DNA of 64,000 bases from Variovorax gracilis (GTDB lineage Bacteria; Pseudomonadota; Gammaproteobacteria; Burkholderiales; Burkholderiaceae_C). The translations under genes were made by a program, and so were the position numbers. The notes below the pieces were generated by a model. That model had not been told where the DNA came from and did not search any database. It worked only from the letters and a program-made list of their open reading frames with translations. Position 1 is the first letter of the stretch, and each line of letters begins with the position of its first letter. Where the stretch lies: the NCBI RefSeq assembly GCF_030317115.1, contig NZ_JASZYF010000008.1, forward strand, positions 62,001 through 126,000, read 5' to 3'. This document shows, piece by piece, positions 34,593-42,456 of this stretch.

Positions 34593-35147
34593 ATGTCCAC
34601 GCAAACGATCTCCACCGCTGCCATCCACGTCGTCGGCCAGTACAACGACGCAGGCAAGACCCTGGTCAGCGCCTACCGCGCTGGCGCGCATCGCCTGCTG
34701 GGCGGCGCCGCATCGCGCTACAGCAACTTCCTCGGCAAGCGCGAACTGCCGCTGCTGAACGAAGACATCAAGGCCCGCCTGCTCGGCGCGCAGGAAAAAG
34801 TCACCGGCTTCCTCGCCAACCGCCTCGACATCGACACCAGCCGCGTCGTCAACCTGATGGACCGCGTCGCCACCGGCGCCACCAGCGGTATCGAATCGGT
34901 CGCCAACGTCGTCTCGCGCGTCGAAGCGCCGATGGGCACCTCGGTGATCAACGCGCTCAGCCGCGTGAACCAGCCGATCGCCAACGTGTCGGTGAAGATC
35001 GCCGACAAGATCGCCGAAGGCGCCAAGCAGATCGAAAGCCGCGTGGCCGGCACGACGACCACCGCCAAAGTGGTCAAGGCCGTGAAGGCGAAGGCCAAGC
35101 CGGCGACCCGCCGCGCCGTTCGCACGACGAAGCCCAAGGCGGCCTGA
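34593..35147 (+). CDS. Phasin-like granule-associated protein with basic tail
   Basis: The product is 184 residues: almost all helix, with heptad-like hydrophobic spacing (LLGAQEKVTGFLANRLDIDTSRVVNLMDRVATG, VSVKIADKIAEGAKQIESRVAG). The C terminus is Lys/Ala/Arg-rich (KVVKAVKAKAKPATRRAVRTTKPKAA). That layout fits a small amphipathic granule- or membrane-coating protein. It is not a close match to PF09361-type phasins that I can recognise, so the name is inferred from structure and from the neighbouring PhaF-like gene. A good AGGA site precedes the ATG. Confidence 0.7.
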   Translation: MSTQTISTAAIHVVGQYNDAGKTLVSAYRAGAHRLLGGAASRYSNFLGKRELPLLNEDIKARLLGAQEKVTGFLANRLDIDTSRVVNLMDRVATGATSGIESVANVVSRVEAPMGTSVINALSRVNQPIANVSVKIADKIAEGAKQIESRVAGTTTTAKVVKAVKAKAKPATRRAVRTTKPKAA

Positions 35148-35202
35148 TCGCCATGGCGGCCTGCCGCACGCCTTCTTTTGAAACGTTTTCCTGGAGCAAC
35201 GC

Positions 35203-35706
35203 ATGGCGACTCGCCGCGATGAAACTGTCAGCGTGAAGAAGAAGTCGGCGGCCCCGGCCAGCACGAAGGCCGCGCCGGCCAAGAAGGCTGCCGCACCGCG
35301 CAAGCGGGCCGCGGCCAGGAAGGCCCCGGCGCCCGAATCCATACCCGCCAAGAAGGCGGCCGCTCCCTCGGAGCCGGCCGGCGCCAAGGGCCTGCTGCGT
35401 GCGGGCCTTCAGGCTTTGGGCAATGTGCGCGACGACGTCGTCAAGCGCCAGACCAACGTGATCGAAAGCCTGCTGGGCATGGGCAAGGCCGAGCCATCGG
35501 CCGACGGCAAGCCCGCGCCTGCACGCTTCCCCGGCCTCGACACTTTCGGCATCCGCAAGTTCGAGGACGTGTTCGACCAGCGCGTCGCGACCTCGCTCCA
35601 GCGCCTGGGCATGCCGAGCGCGGAGGAAATCAAGGAACTGCGCGAGCAGATGCGGCAGGTGCTGGAACACCTCGAGCGGGCCGAAGCCGCCCGACGCAAG
35701 CGCTGA
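35203..35706 (+). CDS. PhaF-like poly(hydroxyalkanoate) granule-associated protein
   Basis: The product is 167 residues. The first 60 are Ala/Lys/Pro-rich (TKAAPAKKAAAPRKRAAARKAP and PAKKAAA), like the histone-like part of PhaF but at the N terminus. The rest is a phasin domain of the PhaI/PhaF type, seen in LLRAGLQALGNVRDDVVKRQTNVIESLLGMG and FDQRVATSLQRLGMPSAEEIKELREQMRQVLEHLE. PhaF coats PHA granules and tethers them to the nucleoid. The gene starts 55 bases after the first phasin gene with a GGAG site; the two are one operon. A TetR gene follows. Confidence 0.82.
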   Translation: MATRRDETVSVKKKSAAPASTKAAPAKKAAAPRKRAAARKAPAPESIPAKKAAAPSEPAGAKGLLRAGLQALGNVRDDVVKRQTNVIESLLGMGKAEPSADGKPAPARFPGLDTFGIRKFEDVFDQRVATSLQRLGMPSAEEIKELREQMRQVLEHLERAEAARRKR

Positions 35707-35734
35707 GCCCATCGGACCGAGCCCGCACCAGCCC

Positions 35735-36367
35735 GTGGCCAGCTCCAATACGCGAGAACGCATCCTGCAGGCCAGCCTGGCGCTGTTCAATGCGCAGGGA
35801 CTCGCAGCGGTGTCGACGCACCGCATCGCAGCGGAGCTGGAGATCAGCCCCGGCAATCTGCACTATCACTTCAAGGCCAAGCAGCTCATCGTCGACCGCC
35901 TTTTCAGGCGTTTCGAGGAACGACTTGAACTGCTCAACGGGTCGTCGGACACTGTGCGGGCGATCGACGACCTGTGGCTGGCGCTGCACCTGCGCTTCGA
36001 GGCCATCGACGCATACCGCTTCGTGTACCGCGACATGGCCTATCTTTCGAGCGAATACCCCGAACTCGGCGAGCGTGCCCAGGCGCTGACCGCGCAGAAC
36101 CTGCTGGCCGCGCAGGCGCTGTGCGAGACGCTGGTCGCCGCCGGCGTCATCGAGGCGACGGCCGAGGAGGCCCAGATGCTGGCGCTGCAGATGGTCTTCA
36201 CGACCACCTGCTGGCTGTCCTTCGAGCGCCTGGTGCCGGGGCGCGACGCGCTGCGGCAGGCGGACCCGGGTTTTGCGGCTTTCTACACGCTGACCCTGAT
36301 CGCACCGTATGTATCGCGCGAATCAAGGGCTTACCTTGATTACCTGCGGGGCAAATACCTCGGATAA
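35735..36367 (+). CDS. TetR-family regulator, PhaD-like
   Basis: The product is 210 residues from a GTG start. RERILQASLALFNAQGLAAVSTHRIAAELEISPGNLHYHFKAKQLIVDRLFRRFEERL closely follows the PhaD pattern (NEQG…VST…IANELGISPGNLYYHF). The C-terminal domain has YRFVYRDMAYLSSEYPELGERAQAL, also PhaD-like. In pseudomonads PhaD activates phasin and polymerase genes in response to a CoA-linked signal. Lying 28 bases after the PhaF-like gene, it is likely co-transcribed with the phasins it may control. Confidence 0.85.
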   Translation: MASSNTRERILQASLALFNAQGLAAVSTHRIAAELEISPGNLHYHFKAKQLIVDRLFRRFEERLELLNGSSDTVRAIDDLWLALHLRFEAIDAYRFVYRDMAYLSSEYPELGERAQALTAQNLLAAQALCETLVAAGVIEATAEEAQMLALQMVFTTTCWLSFERLVPGRDALRQADPGFAAFYTLTLIAPYVSRESRAYLDYLRGKYLG

Positions 36368-36435
36368 ATGGGTTGATGTCCGACGGCATTTCGACCTCGC
36401 GACCGCACATTCCCAAGAACGACCAGGACCTTTCA

Positions 36436-37209
36436 ATGATGACTGCCGCCCACAAACCGATCGCCCCGCCTTCGCGGCTTCTTCTGCTCGCAGAGACGCG
36501 CGCCATCTGGGAGGCCGGGGCTGCCGTGGCCTTGTGGCCGCTGCTGCAACTGGCGCCGCGCGGCGATGGCCATTCGGTGCTGGTGCTGCCGGGGCTGGTG
36601 GCGAGCGATCTGTCGACCAAGCTGCTGCGCCGCTATCTCAAGAGCCGCGGCTACGACGCGCACGGCTGGGGCCTGGGGCGCAATCTCGGTCCCCGCGAGG
36701 GCGTGGAGGCGGGCATGTTGCACAAGCTCGAAGCCTTGCACGAGAAGAGCGGACGCAAGGTGAGCATCGTTGGATGGAGCCTCGGCGGCGTGTACGCGCG
36801 CCTTCTGGCGTCGACCCGGCCCGAGCTGGTGCGCAGCGTGGTCACGCTGGGCAGCCCGTTCGCCGGCAGCGCGCGCGCCACGAATGCATGGCGTGTGTAC
36901 GAAGGCGTGAGCGGTCTGAGTGCGGAGGACCCGCGGCGCATGGAGCACGTACGGCCGACGCCTTCGGTGCCGACGACTTCGATCTTCAGCCGCAGCGATG
37001 GCGTGGTGGCGTGGCGCTGCAGTGTGGAGGAGGCGGGCCCGCAGTCGGAGAACATCGAGGTCGTGGCGAGTCACCTGGGGCTTGGGGCGCATCCGGCCGT
37101 GCTGTATGCGCTGGCGGATCGGCTGGCTCAGGCTGAGGGGCAGTGGAAGCCGTTTGATCGCGGGACGTTCGGGCCGTTGGTTTATCCGGATCCTGCTCGG
37201 GCGCACTGA
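36436..37209 (+). CDS. Alpha/beta hydrolase (lipase-like)
   Basis: The product is 257 residues from the ATG at 36436, which has an AGGA site; an in-frame TTG/ATG at 36373-36376 would add about 20 residues without homology. Signatures are SVLVLPGLVASDLSTKLLRRYLKSRGYDAHGWGLG and the nucleophile elbow IVGWSLGGVYARLLA near residue 115. It continues with VTLGSPFAG and a likely His in VVASHLGLGAHP. It looks like a lipase or acyl-ester hydrolase acting on hydrophobic substrates, possibly on stored lipid or polymer. It is at the end of the phasin transcript, 68 bases after the TetR gene. Confidence 0.82.
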   Translation: MMTAAHKPIAPPSRLLLLAETRAIWEAGAAVALWPLLQLAPRGDGHSVLVLPGLVASDLSTKLLRRYLKSRGYDAHGWGLGRNLGPREGVEAGMLHKLEALHEKSGRKVSIVGWSLGGVYARLLASTRPELVRSVVTLGSPFAGSARATNAWRVYEGVSGLSAEDPRRMEHVRPTPSVPTTSIFSRSDGVVAWRCSVEEAGPQSENIEVVASHLGLGAHPAVLYALADRLAQAEGQWKPFDRGTFGPLVYPDPARAH

Positions 37210-37236
37210 ATAGCTTTCCTCGTGTGAGCGGTGGCG

Positions 37237-38190
37237 TCACGGCACCCACCAATAGCGCAGCGCATGAAAGTAGACCGGCGCGGCGAAGACTACCGAGTCG
37301 AGCCGATCGAGCATCCCACCGTGGCCTTCAATCATGGTGCCCCAATCCTTCACGCCGCGATCGCGCTTGATGGCCGACATCACGAGGCCACCGAAGAAGC
37401 CCATCAGGCAGATCGCGAGCGCCATTAGCGCTGCTTGCCAAGGGCTGAACGGCGTGGCCCAGTAGAGCGCAGCGCCCAGCGCCGTCGCGCTCGCGACGCC
37501 GCCGACCAGGCCCTCCCAGGTCTTCGAGGGTGACAGCTCAGGTGCCACCTTGCGCCGGCCGAGCAGCTTGCCCCACACATACTGCAGCACGTCGCTGCCC
37601 TGCACCACGATCACCAGGAAGGCGATCAACAACAGGTTCCGCCCTTCGAAGCCCCGAATCTGCAGCGTCAGCAGCGCCGGCACGTGGCCGATGCAAAACA
37701 CGCAAACCATCAGGCCCCACTGGACCTTGGACGTGCGCTCCAGGAAGCGCTTGGTGTCGCCCCCCATGGCAGCCAGGATAGGCAGAACCAGGAACGCATA
37801 GACGGGGATGAAGATCACGTAGAGGCTGTACCACTCGATCCAGATCAGGAAGTACTGCACCGGCAGCACGATGAAGAAGGCCGCCGCCATCGCGTGATGA
37901 TCGCCGCGCCGCGTGTAAGCGAGGCTCATGAATTCGCGCAGCGCGTAGAACGAGATCAGGTAGAACAGCACGATGACACCGCCCGCGCCGAAAGCGAAGG
38001 CAACGCCGATCACCGCGACCATCACCCACCACGCGTTCACGCGCGAGTTGAGGTTGTCGATCACCGAATGCGCCTGACCCTGGGCGACGCGCCACTTGAG
38101 CAACGCGCCGATCGCCGAAGCGAGGACCAAGACGACTGCGACGCCGCCAAAGAGCATGAGCGTGGTGTGGGTGGAGGAGGACGGATTCAT
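37237..38190 (-). CDS. CdsA-like phosphatidate cytidylyltransferase (YnbB type)
   Basis: The product is 317 residues with about eight membrane segments. The CDP-diglyceride synthase signature near the C terminus is clear: SPSKTWEGLVGG, then KRDRGVKDWGTMIEGHGGMLDRLDSVVFAAP. It would make CDP-diacylglycerol from CTP and phosphatidate at the inner membrane. The long polar linker and HxxxxD-type ending match the YnbB branch rather than housekeeping CdsA. It is last in a six-gene operon; its ATG overlaps the PlsC-like gene stop by four bases (ATGA). A housekeeping cdsA is expected elsewhere. Confidence 0.92.
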   Translation of the reverse strand: MNPSSSTHTTLMLFGGVAVVLVLASAIGALLKWRVAQGQAHSVIDNLNSRVNAWWVMVAVIGVAFAFGAGGVIVLFYLISFYALREFMSLAYTRRGDHHAMAAAFFIVLPVQYFLIWIEWYSLYVIFIPVYAFLVLPILAAMGGDTKRFLERTSKVQWGLMVCVFCIGHVPALLTLQIRGFEGRNLLLIAFLVIVVQGSDVLQYVWGKLLGRRKVAPELSPSKTWEGLVGGVASATALGAALYWATPFSPWQAALMALAICLMGFFGGLVMSAIKRDRGVKDWGTMIEGHGGMLDRLDSVVFAAPVYFHALRYWWVP

Positions 38191-38897
38191 GGTGTGTCGC
38201 GGATGGCTGCGCTCTCATCGTCGGCGCGGTCGTATTCGGGGCGCAGATCGAGCATCGCGGCGCGCGCCCGGGCCATGAAGGCCGCCTTGTCCTCGCCGTC
38301 CGTTCGCATGATCGGCTTGCCGTAGCGCACGGTGCAGGCGAGCGGAATCGGCACCAGCGTGCCCTTGGGCAAGACGCGGTCGAGGTTCTCGATCCATACG
38401 GGCACCAGCCGCACTTGCGGACAGGCGAGTGCGAGGTGGTACAGACCGCTCTTGAGCGGCAGCAGGACGTCTTCCCCGATGTTGCGCGTGCCTTCGGGAA
38501 ACATGATGAGCGAGTCGCCCGATCGAAGGGCCTCCGTCATCTGGTCGACAGGGTTGGCGCTCGCGTCGCTGCCGGACGTGGCGATGCCGCTGCGGCGGAT
38601 CATCAACGCGTTGAACACATCCCGCCCGATGAAGCGGCGCATCGCCGAGATCTCCCAGTAGTCCTGTCCGGCCACGGGACGTGTCAGCGCACGCAGCTCC
38701 GGCGGCAGCGTGGTCCACAGGAGGACGAAGTCGCCGTGACTCGTATGGTTGGCAAAGTAGAGGGTCTGATCGGCCTTCGGCGTGGTGCCCGACCAGATTC
38801 CGCGCACTCCGGTCAACAGCTTGGCGAAGACGGCGATCAGCCGCGCCGCAAAGGCTGCGGCCAGTCTGCGTGCGCAGGTTGGGGATGAAGAACTCAT
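38187..38897 (-). CDS. PlsC-like 1-acylglycerol-3-phosphate acyltransferase
   Basis: The product is 236 residues. The acyltransferase motifs are ANHTSHGDFVLLW (HxxxxD-like NHTSHGD) near residue 70 and FPEGTRNIGEDVLLPLKSGLYHLAL near 150. An N-terminal hydrophobic helix anchors it. It should acylate a lysophosphatidic acid or related lyso-lipid, feeding phosphatidate to the CdsA-like enzyme. A start at 38897 has an AAGGATT site. This gene is not part of E. coli ynbABCD, so it is an added member. It overlaps the downstream cytidylyltransferase start by four bases. Confidence 0.9.
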   Translation of the reverse strand: MSSSSPTCARRLAAAFAARLIAVFAKLLTGVRGIWSGTTPKADQTLYFANHTSHGDFVLLWTTLPPELRALTRPVAGQDYWEISAMRRFIGRDVFNALMIRRSGIATSGSDASANPVDQMTEALRSGDSLIMFPEGTRNIGEDVLLPLKSGLYHLALACPQVRLVPVWIENLDRVLPKGTLVPIPLACTVRYGKPIMRTDGEDKAAFMARARAAMLDLRPEYDRADDESAAIRDTP

Positions 38898-38922
38898 TGG
38901 GAATCCTTGGGGTGCATGGCGC

Positions 38923-39357
38923 TCAGCGCCAGTCCTGCATGGCGAGGGCCACGGCAAACAATGCGGTCTGCAGCGTCACCAGGATGCCGTGCTTCTGCAT
39001 CAGTTGACGGGTGCCGGCGATTCGATCGGCGATGGGTCGCGGCGTATCGGCGGTGCGGCGAAGACCGAGTCCTTGCAGCGCACCATCCAGCGCGGCGAAC
39101 GAGCCGATGGTGCCTCGCGCCAAGCCTTCGAAGAGCGCGGTGTCGAGCCTCAGCCGCAGTCCGAAGTAGCGCTCGGCCAGCCCTGCAACGCCGACGGCGG
39201 CATAGGCGATCCATGCGCTCAAAGACAGCGAACGCCCCGTGAGCGCCAGCACCAACCCAGCGATGGATGTAAGCGCGAGGCCCCAGGCCGCGACGGCGCC
39301 GCAGCCGCGCAAGACCCCGGCCGCCGCGGCGCACAAGGCGCGATCGTTGTCGTTCAT
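38923..39357 (-). CDS. Small membrane protein of the lipid operon
   Basis: The product is 144 residues. It has two or three hydrophobic segments: VAAWGLALTSIAGLVLALTG near residues 21-41, SAWIAYAAVGVAGLAERYFG near 47-66 and TLQTALFAVALAMQ at the C terminus. The middle is amphipathic. I do not recognise a family. Its position inside a tightly coupled operon (ATG overlapping the previous stop by four bases, then 25 bases to the PlsC-like gene) suggests a subunit or scaffold for the lipid enzymes. No catalytic motif is visible. Confidence 0.75.
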   Translation of the reverse strand: MNDNDRALCAAAAGVLRGCGAVAAWGLALTSIAGLVLALTGRSLSLSAWIAYAAVGVAGLAERYFGLRLRLDTALFEGLARGTIGSFAALDGALQGLGLRRTADTPRPIADRIAGTRQLMQKHGILVTLQTALFAVALAMQDWR

Positions 39358-40688
39358 GATTCGCTGTGTCGTGGCAAGGCCAGTCGATCGAGAGTGGCGA
39401 GCCAGTCGGTTCGCAGCACGATCTGCGGACGAGCGCGACGCACAGACTCATGGGCCGCGCCCATGGTGCGTGCCGTGCCGTGCAGGCCAAGCCAGCCGAT
39501 CACCGAGGCCGCGCTGCGCGAGAAGCCGAGCGCGCAGCAGACCCATACGGTCTGGCCGGCCTCCCGCCGCGCGTCGATGGCGTTGACGGCCCGTTGCAGT
39601 TGCAGGGGGCTCGGCACCGTGAGGTCAAGCATCGGCACACAGCGAGCGCCCGGCACGTTTGGCAATTGCAGTTCAGCGCAGAGGCTCAGGAGCGCGGGCT
39701 CGCCGGCAGCTTGCCACTCGGCGCGCGTCGGCCGGCGGCCGAGCCGAAGGCCAGGCGCGACTTCCACGGAGGCCGGTAGGCTGCGCGTCCACAGCCGCGC
39801 ATTCAGCGCGGCGCCCAAGCGGTAGGGCGCGAAGAGCCAGCGGGCGGCCCAATGCATGCGGCCGCGGCAATCCATACGGAAGCCGCGCGCGCCCAAGCCC
39901 GCATAGTTGAGCGCCACGAGCACGAGCGACAAGGCCGGCCAGCAAAGCCAGAGCATCGCGCCGCCCATGCCGAGTGCCAACGTGAAGCAGAGCACTCCGC
40001 CTGCTGCATAGCCCCCGGCGAGCTTCCAACGCTGCGGATCGCGCGCCAGCTTCCAGCAACGCGGCAGCGTTACCACGCGTTCGAGTGGCCAAAGCCAGAC
40101 GCAAACCAGGCCCAGCAGTGTCCCTGTCGGGATGTCGATGAAGTGATGCTGCCAGGTCGTGAGCACGGACCCGCAGATGGCCAAAGTCCAGGCATGCAGT
40201 ACGGCGCGAGACCACCGCGCGCGCACCAGGCGCCGATACCAGTCCCACAGAATCACCGCCAATGCGATGTGCAGCGAGGGCGCCTGGTTGAACGGCTGGT
40301 CGAAGGCGCGCAGCGCATCGAACAGCAAGGCCGGTGCGCCCCCGACGGCCGGCTGGTCGAAGCTGGAGCGCAGCGGCCACGCGACGAAGCAGGCGACAGC
40401 CACCACCTGCGCGGTCAGCAGGCGCGCCACATGGCGGTCGAGCGCATGTCGGTCGCGCGCCAGGAAGAGCGACAGCGCATAGAACGCGTTGAGGGTCCAG
40501 TAGGGAAAGATCGTCCAGGCCCAGAAGGGCATGCCGCGTTCCCAGTCGAAAACCATCGAGGGGACGTGCGCGCGCGTCGAGGCCCACCAGTTGGCGAAGC
40601 CGTAGGTCGCATAGAACAGTGGCCCGAGCAGCGCGAGCCATGCGACGGCGCGCTTCCAGGGTCGCTTCTTCGCGCCACCTTGCATCAT
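39354..40688 (-). CDS. PAP2-family / dual-specificity phosphatase fusion (YnbD-like)
   Basis: The product is 444 residues. The N-terminal part has about six membrane helices with the PAP2/Aur1-type motifs PSLH (137-140) and HHFID (181-185), the second and third conserved blocks of the family. The C-terminal part is a cytoplasmic-type dual-specificity phosphatase with CALGFSR (Cys385 to Arg391, the CX5R loop) in VWVCCALGFSRSAASVIGWLG. E. coli YnbD has the same architecture. The PSLH-H-D pattern is closest to inositol-phosphorylceramide-synthase-like phosphotransferases, so the first half may transfer rather than just remove a phosphate group. Its ATG overlaps the previous gene's stop by four bases. 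Confidence 0.9.
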   Translation of the reverse strand: MMQGGAKKRPWKRAVAWLALLGPLFYATYGFANWWASTRAHVPSMVFDWERGMPFWAWTIFPYWTLNAFYALSLFLARDRHALDRHVARLLTAQVVAVACFVAWPLRSSFDQPAVGGAPALLFDALRAFDQPFNQAPSLHIALAVILWDWYRRLVRARWSRAVLHAWTLAICGSVLTTWQHHFIDIPTGTLLGLVCVWLWPLERVVTLPRCWKLARDPQRWKLAGGYAAGGVLCFTLALGMGGAMLWLCWPALSLVLVALNYAGLGARGFRMDCRGRMHWAARWLFAPYRLGAALNARLWTRSLPASVEVAPGLRLGRRPTRAEWQAAGEPALLSLCAELQLPNVPGARCVPMLDLTVPSPLQLQRAVNAIDARREAGQTVWVCCALGFSRSAASVIGWLGLHGTARTMGAAHESVRRARPQIVLRTDWLATLDRLALPRHSES

Positions 40689-42445
40689 GGCTTGATGCGC
40701 TGCGCCAGCGAGACAGTGAAGATGCCCCACTCGTCGATGCGCTGAGTGAGCTTCCTGAAGCCGGCTGCCTCGACCAGTTGGTCCATCTCGGCCTGTGTTC
40801 GGCGGCGCATCACCCAGGCCTCGCCCTGGCGATGGCTGGTGAGTGCGCGCGCAATCATCTCGAGCTGCGGGTGCCACGGCTGGCCGGTGTAGACGAGATA
40901 GCCTCCTTCTTCCGTCGCGTCGCCGATGCCGGCCAGCGACCGGCTCACCATCTCGTTGTCGGGGAACAGCTCGTAGAGGCCAGACACCACGGCCAGCGTC
41001 GGTCGGGGCGCGACGGTTGCCAGACTGCTGCGATCGAAAGCGTCGGCCAGCACGAAGCGGGCGATGTCCTGCAAGCCTTTCTCGGCGATGAGCGCGTGGC
41101 CGTCACGCACGTTGATGTCACTGTAGTCGCGCAGCAGGATGGACGCGGGCTTGATCGGGCTGGCGAGCACAGCGTCGAGCACATAGCGGCCATGGCCGGC
41201 GGCGATGTCCATCACGTGCACATCGCACCGCGCGTCTGCGAGGCGCTGCATCGCTTCGCGCAGCAGTTCTTCGATGTGGAGCTTGCGTTGGCGGATGCCG
41301 CGCCAGCCAATCGAGCTGAGGTAGGTCTTGTCGATCGACCGTCCCATCGGTCCCGCGCCCTGCGGCTGGTTCCGATAGACGTAGTCGAGCGTGCTCCCGG
41401 AGTCGAAGCCCGTCGCATGCCCCAGCTTCACGCCCCGCGACAGCAGGCGGCCCACGCGCAGCCCTGCACGCGTTGCCGCCCAGTACGCCCCACGCGGCGA
41501 GAGTATCGGCAGCGGTTTCGCCAGCGCGCGCGATTCGTCGGCCGTTTCGCCGTGCACGTGGGCGTCGCGCAGGTCGACAGCTTGCGGCTGCTCCGCGAAC
41601 AGGCGCTGGATGAACGCCCGGGTGGCGCGGACCGCCGTTGCGCGATCCTTCTCGCCGAGGGTGTCGTGGAAGAAGCCCGGCAGTTCCAGCTTCTCCTTTA
41701 CCGAACTGCCGAGCCGATCGAAAAACCGATGCTGGGGCTTGTGATGCACGACCCAGTCGGCGCCGGAGACCAGAAGCTGCACCGGTAGGGTGATCGCGTT
41801 GGAATCCTTCACCACGCGGTCGGCCGCCTCGTACAGGCCCAGCAGGATGTTGACGGCAATCGGTCGTGAGATCAGCGGATCGCTTTCGTAGCTCGCGATG
41901 CGCTCGGGGTCGTGAGTGAGGAATTTGGCCTTGACGTAGCTGTTCACGAAGAAGAGACCTCTGAGGCGGTGCATCAGCGCAAGCCCGGCCCGCGCAAAGG
42001 GCACGTAGAGCTTGACCTTGAAGGCGGGCGACGCCAGCGTGAGCCCGCGCACCTGGGGCGCGTAGTCGTGGGCCCAGGTCGCGACTAGAACCGCGCCGAC
42101 ACTTTGCGCGATCAGATGGATGTCGGAGGCAGGCACGCCGTGCGCCTGGTTGATGTGGCCGACAAAGGTCTGCACGTCGCGCACCGAGGTCGCGAAGCTC
42201 GGGCTGTATCCGCGCCGCCCGGGCGACTTTCCATGGCCGCGCGCATCCCAGGCGAAGAAGTCGAAATCCGGAAGGTCGAGTTCATCGACCAGGTGCGCCA
42301 TACGAGCGCCGTGCTCGTGGCCGCGATGGAACAGCACCACGGCGCCGCGACGCACCGGCCCGGTCACTGGCCAATGACGATAGAAGAGCTTCACATCGTC
42401 ATGCGTTTCGAAGTGATGTTCGAGCGGGCTGCGGGAGTTGGTCAT
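40685..42445 (-). CDS. Alpha/beta hydrolase - class I methyltransferase fusion (YnbC-like)
   Basis: The product is 586 residues. Residues about 1-310 form an alpha/beta hydrolase (monoacylglycerol-lipase-like: FFAWDARGHGKSPG, IHLIAQSVGAVLVATWA with Ser in a A-Q-S-V-G elbow, and HDTLGEKDRATAV near the end). Residues about 370-586 form an S-adenosylmethionine-dependent methyltransferase with motif I VMDIAAGHGRYVLD. This is the YnbC architecture. It should act on a lipid, for example deacylation plus methylation; the substrate is unknown. It starts 11 bases after the CDP-alcohol gene. A much longer upstream frame overlaps that gene and was rejected. Confidence 0.9.
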   Translation of the reverse strand: MTNSRSPLEHHFETHDDVKLFYRHWPVTGPVRRGAVVLFHRGHEHGARMAHLVDELDLPDFDFFAWDARGHGKSPGRRGYSPSFATSVRDVQTFVGHINQAHGVPASDIHLIAQSVGAVLVATWAHDYAPQVRGLTLASPAFKVKLYVPFARAGLALMHRLRGLFFVNSYVKAKFLTHDPERIASYESDPLISRPIAVNILLGLYEAADRVVKDSNAITLPVQLLVSGADWVVHHKPQHRFFDRLGSSVKEKLELPGFFHDTLGEKDRATAVRATRAFIQRLFAEQPQAVDLRDAHVHGETADESRALAKPLPILSPRGAYWAATRAGLRVGRLLSRGVKLGHATGFDSGSTLDYVYRNQPQGAGPMGRSIDKTYLSSIGWRGIRQRKLHIEELLREAMQRLADARCDVHVMDIAAGHGRYVLDAVLASPIKPASILLRDYSDINVRDGHALIAEKGLQDIARFVLADAFDRSSLATVAPRPTLAVVSGLYELFPDNEMVSRSLAGIGDATEEGGYLVYTGQPWHPQLEMIARALTSHRQGEAWVMRRRTQAEMDQLVEAAGFRKLTQRIDEWGIFTVSLAQRIKP

Positions 42446-42456
42446 GGGGTCCTGTG

